Source: Mucilaginibacter sp. (GTDB lineage: Bacteria > Bacteroidota > Bacteroidia > Sphingobacteriales > Sphingobacteriaceae). From it: a stretch of DNA of 64,000 nt. The stretch lies in the NCBI GenBank assembly GCA_028287895.1, contig JAQBOV010000055.1, positions 1 to 64,000 on the forward strand, given 5' to 3'. The notes beneath the pieces were generated by a model, which saw only the letters and a list, made by a program, of their open reading frames with translations, was not told the DNA's origin and searched no databases. Made by a program: the position numbers and the translations under genes. Below, piece by piece: positions 48,401-56,422 of this stretch. The first letter of the stretch is position 1. Each line of letters opens with the position of its first letter.

Positions 48401-49046
48401 TAATTATAAACTGGAATTACAGCGTTATTGCAATACCACGGTATCTGATCTTAAACTGATGCAAAAAGCCCGCTCCGGTGAAGGGGGGGACGATATAAAG
48501 GTTGCCTTTGCCGAGTTACGCAAACGGGCAGACGTAAGCGTAGGCGGCCTGGTTTCAAACGTTCAGCATAAAATGACCAAGACGGGCAAGCCGTTCGGCA
48601 CTTTTGTGATTGAAGATTATAATGACTCTTACGAGTTTGCCTTGTTTGGCGAGGATTATATTAAATTCAGGAATCTGCTTGTTGATGGTTACTTCCTGCA
48701 TATTAAGGGAAGTATCGAAGAAAAATTCAAACAAAAAGATAACTGGGACCTGCGCATCGCTTCCATGTCGCTGTTATCTGAAATGCGGGATAAATTGATG
48801 AAATCAATGACGGTTTGCCTCGAACTAAATTCGCTGAACAGCAGTTTAATGGATAGGCTTGAACAAATAGTGGAAAGCAATAATCAGAAATATCCTGTAA
48901 AAAACTGCACCCTGCGGTTTATGGTGAAGGATATGGAGGAATCCATACTGGTAGAACTGCCTTCAAAAACCTTTAAGGTCAACCCAAGCGATGATCTGAT
49001 GGCCGAGATACAAACTTTGACCAATGTTGAGCCGATGATTAAATAG
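45462..49046 (+). CDS. dnaE: DNA polymerase III alpha subunit
   Basis: The replicative polymerase, 1194 residues. The PHP domain is at the N-terminus ([27 protein letters not shown]); metal-binding His residues are kept, so PHP-linked phosphoesterase activity is possible. The polymerase palm has [14 protein letters not shown] and the catalytic Asp triad in [28 protein letters not shown] and [34 protein letters not shown] follow. A helix-hairpin-helix ([16 protein letters not shown]) and a C-terminal OB fold ([29 protein letters not shown]) complete it. Length and layout are typical of DnaE1 of Bacteroidota. Confidence 0.98.
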   Translation: [1194 protein letters not shown]

Positions 49047-49216
49047 CAGTTCAAAAGGACAATTATTTGCAATTTTAAGCTATAAAATGTGTATTAATAC
49101 CGGTAATGTTAATAAAATATTTTAGCATCAATTGTTTAAAACACTACTTTTATTGTCACCCAAAAGTTAAGCTGTTAATTGATAATAACGGGATTGTCAC
49201 ATTGTCATGCCTGCAC

Positions 49217-49248
49217 TTGTGGCAAGCTATTTGAATAGTATATATTTG
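49217..49248 (+). promoter_or_regulatory. Promoter of trxA
   Basis: TTG (49217-49219), a 21-nt spacer and TATATTTG (49241-49248) match both halves of the Bacteroidota consensus. Predicted start near 49255, leader about 25 nt. Confidence 0.62.
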
Positions 49249-49278
49249 TTGTAACAATAATTTTAAAATAGAAAGATT

Positions 49279-49599
49279 ATGGCTTTAGAAATAACTGATG
49301 CAAACTTTGAAGAACTTGTTCTTAAATCAGATAAACCGGTTTTAGTTGACTTTTGGGCAGAATGGTGCGGTCCATGTCGTATGGTAGGTCCCGTAGTTGA
49401 AGAAATTTCAAAGGAATACAACGGCAGAGCTGTTGTAGGCAAAGTAAACGTGGATAACAACCCTGGTATATCAATGAAGTTTGGCATCCGTAATATCCCT
49501 GCTTTATTGTTCTTTAATAAGGGCGAAATAGTAGACAAACAAATAGGCGCCGTTCCAAAATCTGTGCTTGCAGGTAAATTAGACAAGCAAATAGCTTAA
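49279..49599 (+). CDS. trxA: Thioredoxin
   Basis: A 106-residue thioredoxin with active site FWAEWCGPCRMVGPVVEEIS (WCGPC, Cys at residues 31 and 34) and the cis-Pro segment FGIRNIPALLFFNKGEIV. No signal peptide, so it is cytoplasmic. It reduces protein disulfides such as those of ribonucleotide reductase and peroxiredoxins (a bcp gene is further on in this window). It is monocistronic, with its own promoter and terminator. Confidence 0.97.
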   Translation: MALEITDANFEELVLKSDKPVLVDFWAEWCGPCRMVGPVVEEISKEYNGRAVVGKVNVDNNPGISMKFGIRNIPALLFFNKGEIVDKQIGAVPKSVLAGKLDKQIA

Positions 49600-49623
49600 T
49601 ATATACCAATTTGTACATCAAAT

Positions 49624-49665
49624 GACCCGCCCCGGATTTTTTCCGGAGCGGGTCGTTTGGTTTTA
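49624..49665 (+). terminator. Intrinsic terminator between trxA and the convergent gene
   Basis: GACCCGCCCCGG / CCGGAGCGGGTC is a 12-bp G/C-rich stem with one mismatch and a loop of seven nt, followed by GTTTGGTTTT. It probably ends trxA and may also block the gene coming from the right. Confidence 0.75.
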
Positions 49666-49667
49666 TG

Positions 49668-50081
49668 CTATTTGTGCTGTACCATGAGCAGCATTTCATT
49701 TGCTGACTGATAGTCTTCAAGGCAGATGGAATCGCGCTTTGCATCAGGATGTTTTAACAATTCATCAAAAGCTTCAGGGATCTGAGAAATGTTTTCGCGC
49801 CAGTTTTTCAGCGTAGTGCACAAATAAATACCTTTGGGAATATTATAGCAGGGCAGATCATGTTCATCTGCATCGCCGCCCTCGGCGTTTTCAGCAATGC
49901 AGACCCTGTAAATTAAATCACCTGTGCATTCGGTTACCCCATAAATATGGCGTCCATCAAAACCATCGAGCTGTTTTTCAAATTCGTCAAAAAGCGCCGG
50001 TATGCCGGCCGGCACCTGATCGGTCTGCATAAAAAATGTTTTAATATCTTCTCTGATCTCGATCGTCTTTATTTCTGGCAT
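49668..50081 (-). CDS. Small protein, possibly GyrI-like effector-binding
   Basis: A 137-residue soluble protein. I do not recognise it with certainty. The sequence alternates beta strands and two helices (IKTIEIREDIKTFFMQTDQVPAGIPALFDEFEKQL, then GRHIYGVTECTGDLIYRVCIAE) and has IPKGIYLCTTLKNWRENISQIPEAFDELL near the end, a layout like the GyrI/AraC effector-binding fold: the IP-x-G-x-Y step followed by a helix with W. The C-terminus LEDYQSANEMLLMVQHK also recalls the closing strand of that fold. No catalytic residues can be assigned. It faces trxA and is divergent from the DUF58 gene. Confidence 0.55.
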   Translation of the reverse strand: MPEIKTIEIREDIKTFFMQTDQVPAGIPALFDEFEKQLDGFDGRHIYGVTECTGDLIYRVCIAENAEGGDADEHDLPCYNIPKGIYLCTTLKNWRENISQIPEAFDELLKHPDAKRDSICLEDYQSANEMLLMVQHK

Positions 50082-50157
50082 TTGATTATAACAAATTCCA
50101 AATTACCAAGTTTCTTTTTATTTGGATACTTCAGTGCGTTATTCTACATTAGCAAAT

Positions 50158-51078
50158 ATGCCAAAGCTTAGTGATGAACAGCAGATAAGGCAGCTGGCTA
50201 ACCTGGAGTTGCTGGCAAGACAAGTGGTGGAGGGTTTTATAACCGGGCTGCACCAAAGCCCTTTCCATGGATTCTCCGTTGAGTTTGCCGAGCACCGTTT
50301 ATATAACAATGGCGAATCGGTAAAAAATATCGACTGGAAATTATTGGCCCGTACCGATAAATTGTTTGTAAAGCAATTTGAAGAGGAAACCAACCTGCGC
50401 TGTTACCTGCTGCTGGACACTTCTTCGTCAATGAATTATCCTGATAAAGGGATTAACAAACTGCAATTTTCTGTTTATGCGGTAGCCTCATTGATCTACC
50501 TGTTTAAAAAACAACGCGATGCGTTTGGGTTGTGCCTTTTTTCGGATAAGATAGAGCAGATAAGCGCCGCCAGATCAACATCCAAGCATCTTTTTTACTT
50601 ATACGCAGAGCTTGAAAAAGCTTACAACCAACCGAAAATAAACGCCGCTACGGACATTACCGGGGTATTGCACCATGTAGCTGAAGAAATACATCAGCGA
50701 TCCATGATCATCCTGTTTAGTGATATGCTTGAAAACGGGTATAATGAGGAGAAACTAAAAGCATTGTTTGCGGCTATCCAGCATTTGAAATACAACAAGC
50801 ACGAGGTGGTGATCTTTAACGTAAATGACCGGCACAAGGAGTTGGAATTTAATTTCGACAACCGGCCACATCATTTTGTAGATATCGAAAGCGGCCAGCA
50901 GATCCGGGTGCATCCCGGTAAAATACGTGAAGCTTACCGGGAAAATCTTGATAAGTACCGGCATCAGTTAGCGTTAAAATGTGCACAATATCATGTCGAC
51001 CTGGTTGACGCTAATATACATGAGGGCTATAATAACATTCTGAAGGCTTACCTTGTCAAACGAAATAGCATGGTCTGA
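50158..51078 (+). CDS. DUF58 domain protein (vWA-like)
   Basis: A 306-residue protein from ATG 50158 (the track starts 12 codons upstream at a TTG). It belongs to the DUF58 family: HQSPFHGFSVEFAEHRLYNNGESVKNIDWKLLARTDKLFVKQFEEE is the conserved block, and CYLLLDTSSSMNYPD is the MIDAS-like DxSxS of the vWA fold. Members usually work with a MoxR-type ATPase and vWA proteins in envelope or chaperone functions, but no moxR is in this window, so the partner is elsewhere. No membrane helix is visible. Confidence 0.88.
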   Translation: MPKLSDEQQIRQLANLELLARQVVEGFITGLHQSPFHGFSVEFAEHRLYNNGESVKNIDWKLLARTDKLFVKQFEEETNLRCYLLLDTSSSMNYPDKGINKLQFSVYAVASLIYLFKKQRDAFGLCLFSDKIEQISAARSTSKHLFYLYAELEKAYNQPKINAATDITGVLHHVAEEIHQRSMIILFSDMLENGYNEEKLKALFAAIQHLKYNKHEVVIFNVNDRHKELEFNFDNRPHHFVDIESGQQIRVHPGKIREAYRENLDKYRHQLALKCAQYHVDLVDANIHEGYNNILKAYLVKRNSMV

Positions 51079-51234
51079 GGCGCTGGATAATTGTAAATAA
51101 TTCAAAACTTATAACCGATTCAAATCGTATCTGATCAATAAAACTTTCAATTTTTGTGCTTAAATAAAGGCTTTGTGAAATTATATCAATCAATTTGTGT
51201 GCGACAGTGTTAATGAATAAACTTATTTGCTTGT

Positions 51235-52704
51235 ATGAGACTTTCCATAGAACGAAAACCTATAAGAGTAAACCCAGATCCGAAACGAGTTATAGCCAGA
51301 TTCTTTTTTAACGGGAATGACAGGGCAAAAGAAGTGATAGCGCGAGTAATGAGTATAGATGAAGAAATTACCTTTGGCATCGTTTCACCTTTATTACAGG
51401 AATATTCCAAACGTCATCGGAATATCACACGCGTGTTAAGCAGGCATTGCAGCAAGTTAAAACCTTTGTTTGCCGAACTTAATATTGACTACGATACCCT
51501 TACGGTTTATCGCAAGCTACTGATCGGTTCTTATTTTACGCATGAATACTCGATTGAGTCGGCGGCGTTTTTTAACCCGTCTATCGTTGAAGATCCCGAC
51601 CAGACTGAACTGGAAGATGGCGAAAAGCGCGTGATTATCAGCTTCAGAGCGGTAGGCGAGGGGCATATCTCGTCAATCACCTTCAGGCGGGCGCTTCTTG
51701 ATAAGTATAATAACATTACTGTTATTCCATCCGGCAACTATATTGACGAGGCCGAAATTGTACGGAATGCAGTTTATAAGAAGAAGCTGTTTTTTGAAAA
51801 AGCGGTGACCACACAGATCAATATTGACGTGCTGAAAGAAGTGGAAGGCCAGCTTGACGAGCATTTTGAATATTCAACGCTGCGGCGCATCATTCAGGAT
51901 TCTCAGCATTTGCAGGAAAGTGACATGCTGCGGCTGGAGTACGACAAAATACTGTGGCTGGCAGATTCCTATTATGAGATCGTATTTTCGATGGATACCG
52001 ATATATCTGACAGGGTCATATTCCCGATATCAGAATATGAACGTAAAGGAATAGAGGATGCCCGGTTTGTGAAGTTTTTTAATTCCGACGGAACATCAAC
52101 CTATTACGCTACCTATACGGCTTATGATGGTTCGCTGATCATGCCAAAACTGCTGCAGACCAGCGACTTTTATAATTTCAGAATAATGCCGTTGTATGGC
52201 ACAGGTGCGCAGAACAAAAACCTGGCACTTTTCCCCCGTAAGGTAAATGGCAAATATGCCATGATAGCCCGTATTGATGGCTGTAACAACTTTATCATGT
52301 ATTCGGATAAGATCAATATTTGGGAAAATCCTATTTTGCTGCAGCAGCCTAAATATTCTTGGGAATTTATACAGATCGGCAACTGCGGCTCGCCGATCGA
52401 GACCGAGCATGGATGGATTGTAATCACTCATGGGGTGGGACCGATGCGCCGGTATGCTTTGGGTGCCAGTTTGCTGAAACTGGATGATCCTGTCGTGGAG
52501 ATCGGGCGGTTGAATGAGCCTTTGCTGATACCCAACAGCGAGGAACGCGAAGGATATGTGCCAAATGTTTTATACTCATGCGGCGCAATCGTACATAATG
52601 ATAAGCTCATTATCCCTTACGGCGTTTCTGATTCATCAACGGCATTTGCAGAGGTGGATATGAATGACCTGATCAATAAACTAATAAAGGAAGAAAGGGC
52701 TTAA
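51235..52704 (+). CDS. Glycoside hydrolase family 130-type glycosidase/phosphorylase
   Basis: A 489-residue five-bladed beta-propeller enzyme of the GH130 kind, whose known members cleave beta-mannosides, often with phosphate. Visible family strands are SAAFFNPSIVEDPDQTEL, ARFVKFFNSDGTSTYYATYTAYDG, MIARIDGCNNFIMYSD, IGNCGSPIETEHGWIVITHGVGPMRRYALGASLL and VPNVLYSCGAIVHNDKLIIPYGVSDSSTAFA. The N-terminal ~110 residues (LQEYSKRHRNITRVLSRHCSKL) are an extra helical part. It is tail-to-tail with a GT4 gene, the two stop codons overlapping by 4 nt, which suggests a conserved functional set with the two glycosyltransferases. The true substrate is unknown. Confidence 0.8.
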   Translation: MRLSIERKPIRVNPDPKRVIARFFFNGNDRAKEVIARVMSIDEEITFGIVSPLLQEYSKRHRNITRVLSRHCSKLKPLFAELNIDYDTLTVYRKLLIGSYFTHEYSIESAAFFNPSIVEDPDQTELEDGEKRVIISFRAVGEGHISSITFRRALLDKYNNITVIPSGNYIDEAEIVRNAVYKKKLFFEKAVTTQINIDVLKEVEGQLDEHFEYSTLRRIIQDSQHLQESDMLRLEYDKILWLADSYYEIVFSMDTDISDRVIFPISEYERKGIEDARFVKFFNSDGTSTYYATYTAYDGSLIMPKLLQTSDFYNFRIMPLYGTGAQNKNLALFPRKVNGKYAMIARIDGCNNFIMYSDKINIWENPILLQQPKYSWEFIQIGNCGSPIETEHGWIVITHGVGPMRRYALGASLLKLDDPVVEIGRLNEPLLIPNSEEREGYVPNVLYSCGAIVHNDKLIIPYGVSDSSTAFAEVDMNDLINKLIKEERA

Positions 52705-53705
52705 GCTAATATCTTTTGATAAAGCCCCAGGTAATCGTCCACCATCTTATCACTTGAGAATTGAGACAATGCCCAGGTGTGGCACTTATGCCTGTTGATA
52801 CTTCGTATCTGGCTTACAGCCTCAACCGCTTCATTCACATTATTTACCAGGAAGCCTGTTTGCTGGTGCTGGATCAGTTCGGGCATCGCACCTTTATTGA
52901 ATGCGATCACCGGTGTGCCGCAAAGCATGGCCTCGGCTACGCTCAATCCGAAGGGTTCATCAAAGTTAATGGGATGCAACAAGGCAATTGCCTTTCCTAA
53001 AAGCTTTTTTCTTTCTTCGGGACCCGCATGGCCAATGTAAACGGCCTGTTCATTTAAGCGCGGCTCTACTGTTTCCTTATAATAGCGCTCATCCTGTATA
53101 ATCCCTGCGATAATGAGCTTATGGCCGCTCTTTTTAGCAATATCGATCGCTTCGGCTGTGCCTTTGTCGTGGTGTATACGACCGAAATATAACAGGTAAT
53201 TTTCCGGGCTTGGAATAAATTCAAAATCACGCGTGTCAATGCCATTATAAACCGTTGCCAGGTATTCCAGTTCAGGACACCGGTCTGCATTGCTGATGGA
53301 TACATAATGCGTCGTTGCGTTATATTTTTTGTATACCGGGACTATCTTTTGCGAAGAAAAACCATGTATAGTGGTGATGATCGGTGTTTTAATAAACGCT
53401 GAAAACGTAAGGGGCAGGAAGTCAAAATTGTTATGGATAATATCAAAATTTGATGCCTTTTCCATTAAGTTGCTGATGTGCAGGCATTCTAGCACCTTGG
53501 CGTCCTGGTTGGGGTCCTGTTGGTAGCCTCTCTCACAGACAGCCTCAAGCTTACCGGCTGTAATGGAATCACCGGTTGCAAAAAGAGTAACATCCAGCCC
53601 TTTTTTGATCAGCCCTTCGGCAATATTTGACGCTATTTGTTCCCACGGGCCATAGTGCAGGGGCGGAGTGCGCCATGCAACAGGGGCTAATATGGCTACT
53701 TTCAT
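52701..53705 (-). CDS. Glycosyltransferase family 4
   Basis: A 334-residue GT-B enzyme. MKVAILAPVAWRTPPLHYGPWEQIASNIAEGL is the typical GT4 start. TTIHGFSSQKIVP and YLLYFGRIHHDKGTAEAIDIAKK lie in the middle, and the donor site is FDEPFGLSVAEAMLCGTPVIAFNKGAMPELIQ with E-x7-E. It is downstream of the 758-residue GT gene with a one-base overlap of stop and start, so the two are translationally coupled and probably make one glycan or glucoside. Confidence 0.88.
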   Translation of the reverse strand: MKVAILAPVAWRTPPLHYGPWEQIASNIAEGLIKKGLDVTLFATGDSITAGKLEAVCERGYQQDPNQDAKVLECLHISNLMEKASNFDIIHNNFDFLPLTFSAFIKTPIITTIHGFSSQKIVPVYKKYNATTHYVSISNADRCPELEYLATVYNGIDTRDFEFIPSPENYLLYFGRIHHDKGTAEAIDIAKKSGHKLIIAGIIQDERYYKETVEPRLNEQAVYIGHAGPEERKKLLGKAIALLHPINFDEPFGLSVAEAMLCGTPVIAFNKGAMPELIQHQQTGFLVNNVNEAVEAVSQIRSINRHKCHTWALSQFSSDKMVDDYLGLYQKILA

Positions 53706-55981
53706 TAACAGGTCTCCAATCGCTGACCAAATTTGTCGTATTCATATTCCAGCTCAAACGCCTTTAACACCGTCAGGTGCGATATCATATAGGCTAATGT
53801 ACTCTCGGCTCCCTGGTTCCGGTTAATACCGGTCGGCAGCAAACCATCACAGCAGCCTTTGGTCTCGTGGTCATACAGCGGTGCGCGCAGGGTATTTTCG
53901 CCCAGGAACCATTTATAGCACAAAAACATTTTCTCAATATATTGCGGCGTACGGAATATCTGGTATGCCTGGCAATGCATCAGCACCATTCCCATCGTTT
54001 CAATGGCTTGTTGGTCAAAAGCGGGAAATTGGCATCCACGACAATACCAGCCATTATTACCAACCGGACTTAAATATCCGTTTGAAAGTGTCAGGTCGTC
54101 AAGAAAAGCCATTGTCTTAAGGGCGATCTGCCTGGCATTATCGTTACCGGTGATCTCGCACGAGTGCAATAGCGCCAGGGGCAGTATCGCATTATCATAG
54201 GTCATTTTATCCTCAAACCACTGCCAATCATCAGATTGTGTGCGTTTGTAAGCGTCGATTAAGGGCTGGGTAAGTTTCCCCAATTCGATTACAAGGCCCT
54301 CATCCGTGCGGAAGGTCTGCAGATACAAGCTTAAACCTATGATGGTATTAGCCAAACCCCTCAGATGATGAAGTGATTTGAAATGAGGAATGGATTTTTG
54401 GAACAGTTCGATCGCAAATTCACGATATGAATTGTTTGCCGCACAACCTATCAAATAACCCAGTGCCCAGATCGTGCGTCCGAATGAATCTTCCGAGCCA
54501 ACTTCATCCAGGTATTGACGATTAAAGCTTAGGAAATTCCTGAAATTACCATCGTCCGTCTGCATATAATGGATGTAGCTTAAATATACCGGCAAAAGTT
54601 CAAAGGCTTCTCTGTTTTTACTGCGCTGGTAAGCCATTATGGCCATGATCAAAGCTCTTGCGTTATCATCCAGGCAGTAACCCTCTTTAAGGTTGGGTAT
54701 GCCGTATTTCGCATGCTGCACAATGCCGGTATCATCTGTTAAACGTAGTATATGCGCCAGGCTGAATTTTGGCATAATCTCAGGGTCCACGATGCTGTTT
54801 TTAAGGATTTTATCGCTGAAATCATGAATGAGGCTGGCATTTTGCAGCACTTTAATGTATTCTGCTCCGATATTTGGCCAGCGCAGATGCAGGCCATACT
54901 CATAAGCATTCTCTTTTAATTCGCTCAATACCCGGTCCTGGTCAAGTAGTTCATTGATGATATCGCCAAGAGCCTGGGAGTCTTTAAAATCGAATAGCCG
55001 GCCACGGTTATCCGATAATAATTCGGTGGCATGCCAATAAGGAGTCGACACCACGGCAGCGCCAGCGCCGATAGCGTATGATAATGTGCCGCTGGTGATC
55101 TGTGCCTCGTTATGATAAGGTGTTACGTAAATTTCGGTAGCAGTGAGATAGTTGATCAGTTCTTCTTCAGACACAAATTTGTTAATGAAGGTAAGGTGGT
55201 CGGATACATTGAGTTTAACTGCCAGGCTTTTTAAATAATCCCGGTACTCTTCACCCGAATTTTTAATTACGCCGGGATGTGTGTTTCCTAAAACCACATA
55301 CATTACATCAGGGTGCTTTTCAACAATTGCAGGCAATGCTTTCACTACGATTTCAAGCCCTTTATTGCGGCTTATTAGTCCAAAAGTTAACAAAACACGA
55401 TGTTTTTTAAAGGCGGTAAGCTGCCTGATCGGATTGTTTTCACATTCTTCCAAGTCAGGCACACCATGTTCAATTATTTGTATTTTTTCAACCGGCAGGT
55501 CATATATAGTTGTTAAAAACTCGACCGCGCGCTGGCTCATCACAATGATCTTTGATGATTGCTCGGCAATTTCGCGGATAATGATGCGCTGCACGTAGCT
55601 TGGTTCCTTTAATATAGTGTGTAATATAGATATAAGGGGCTTTTCAAGTCTGTGAATAAGCGGAAGGATGTAAATGCCGCTTTCGCCGCCATAAATACCG
55701 AACTCATGTTCCATAATGCAGGCCTCGGCATTGCTGGTATTGATATAGTTTGCTGCCCTTATATAGTCTTTTTGATGGTTCTGACGGATTACATATTTTA
55801 CCTCCTCCGGATATTCATACTCGTGCAAACTTGCAGAATCATTAAGCGCTACCACAAAACCTCCGTCCAAAGGCTTCTTTCTTTCGGCATAATTGGCATT
55901 TACAGCACGCATTAAATTTTGGTTAAAAGTTGCAATACCGCATTCGCGGGGGGGATAGGTTGATATATATGCTATTTTCAT
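53705..55981 (-). CDS. Bifunctional-looking GT4 glycosyltransferase with C-terminal helical domain
   Basis: A 758-residue protein from ATG 55981 (MKIAYISTYPPRECGIATF); the track starts 13 codons upstream in a poor context. The first ~390 residues are a GT4 domain, with VLLTFGLISRNKGLEIVVKALP and TEIYVTPYHNEAQITSGTLSYAIGAGAAVVSTPYWHATELL. The last ~360 residues form an all-helical toroid-like region (YCLDDNARALIMAIMAY, FRNFLSFNRQYLDEVGSEDSFGRTIWALGYLIG, SHLTVLKAFELEYEYD) resembling six-hairpin glycosidases. This fusion might trim or re-sort the product of the transferase. It is the first gene of a two-gene minus-strand operon facing the GH130 gene. The acceptor is unknown. Confidence 0.82.
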   Translation of the reverse strand: MKIAYISTYPPRECGIATFNQNLMRAVNANYAERKKPLDGGFVVALNDSASLHEYEYPEEVKYVIRQNHQKDYIRAANYINTSNAEACIMEHEFGIYGGESGIYILPLIHRLEKPLISILHTILKEPSYVQRIIIREIAEQSSKIIVMSQRAVEFLTTIYDLPVEKIQIIEHGVPDLEECENNPIRQLTAFKKHRVLLTFGLISRNKGLEIVVKALPAIVEKHPDVMYVVLGNTHPGVIKNSGEEYRDYLKSLAVKLNVSDHLTFINKFVSEEELINYLTATEIYVTPYHNEAQITSGTLSYAIGAGAAVVSTPYWHATELLSDNRGRLFDFKDSQALGDIINELLDQDRVLSELKENAYEYGLHLRWPNIGAEYIKVLQNASLIHDFSDKILKNSIVDPEIMPKFSLAHILRLTDDTGIVQHAKYGIPNLKEGYCLDDNARALIMAIMAYQRSKNREAFELLPVYLSYIHYMQTDDGNFRNFLSFNRQYLDEVGSEDSFGRTIWALGYLIGCAANNSYREFAIELFQKSIPHFKSLHHLRGLANTIIGLSLYLQTFRTDEGLVIELGKLTQPLIDAYKRTQSDDWQWFEDKMTYDNAILPLALLHSCEITGNDNARQIALKTMAFLDDLTLSNGYLSPVGNNGWYCRGCQFPAFDQQAIETMGMVLMHCQAYQIFRTPQYIEKMFLCYKWFLGENTLRAPLYDHETKGCCDGLLPTGINRNQGAESTLAYMISHLTVLKAFELEYEYDKFGQRLETC

Positions 55982-56422
55982 TATTAGACCTTTTCTTTTA
56001 TTGATACATAGTACAAACACATTATTGCACGGTATTGTTTAGGCTAGCGATTTAAAAAAATGTATTTCTGCATACCTGGTCGTTATTTTTGGACGGGTTA
56101 TGTTTTGTGCCGGCATAAACCATAACTAAATAACCGGAAGTAAAATTGGTAAAGAAACAGAAATGGTTTCAGCTAATATCGCCGGAACTTATCTTTATAA
56201 ATAGCTCTTAGCTATTGCTGTAAAACGGTTACCGCTGTTGTGAAAAGGAATACATTGGTGATATCAACCAATCTAGCGATTAAAAACGGATAAGTAACAA
56301 ATTAAATACAATTGATGCCAAAACACGATTTTGAAAAAGAAAATCAAAACGTAGATTTGTGATAGTCACTTTTGACAACCTGAATTTACTTTTACCAGTT
56401 ATAAATCAAACAAATTCATCTT
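55982..56422. other. 441-nt divergent gap with one promoter
   Basis: The gap between the GT and GMC genes has no convincing reading frame (only frames of 15-21 codons). It holds one full promoter match for the GMC gene. Its length leaves room for regulators I cannot see. Confidence 0.5.
56330..56359 (+). promoter_or_regulatory. Promoter of the GMC oxidoreductase operon
   Basis: TTTG at 56330-56333, an 18-nt spacer and TAGATTTG at 56352-56359 agree with the Bacteroidota consensus, one nt short of the usual spacing. Predicted start near 56366, leader about 57 nt. Confidence 0.5.
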
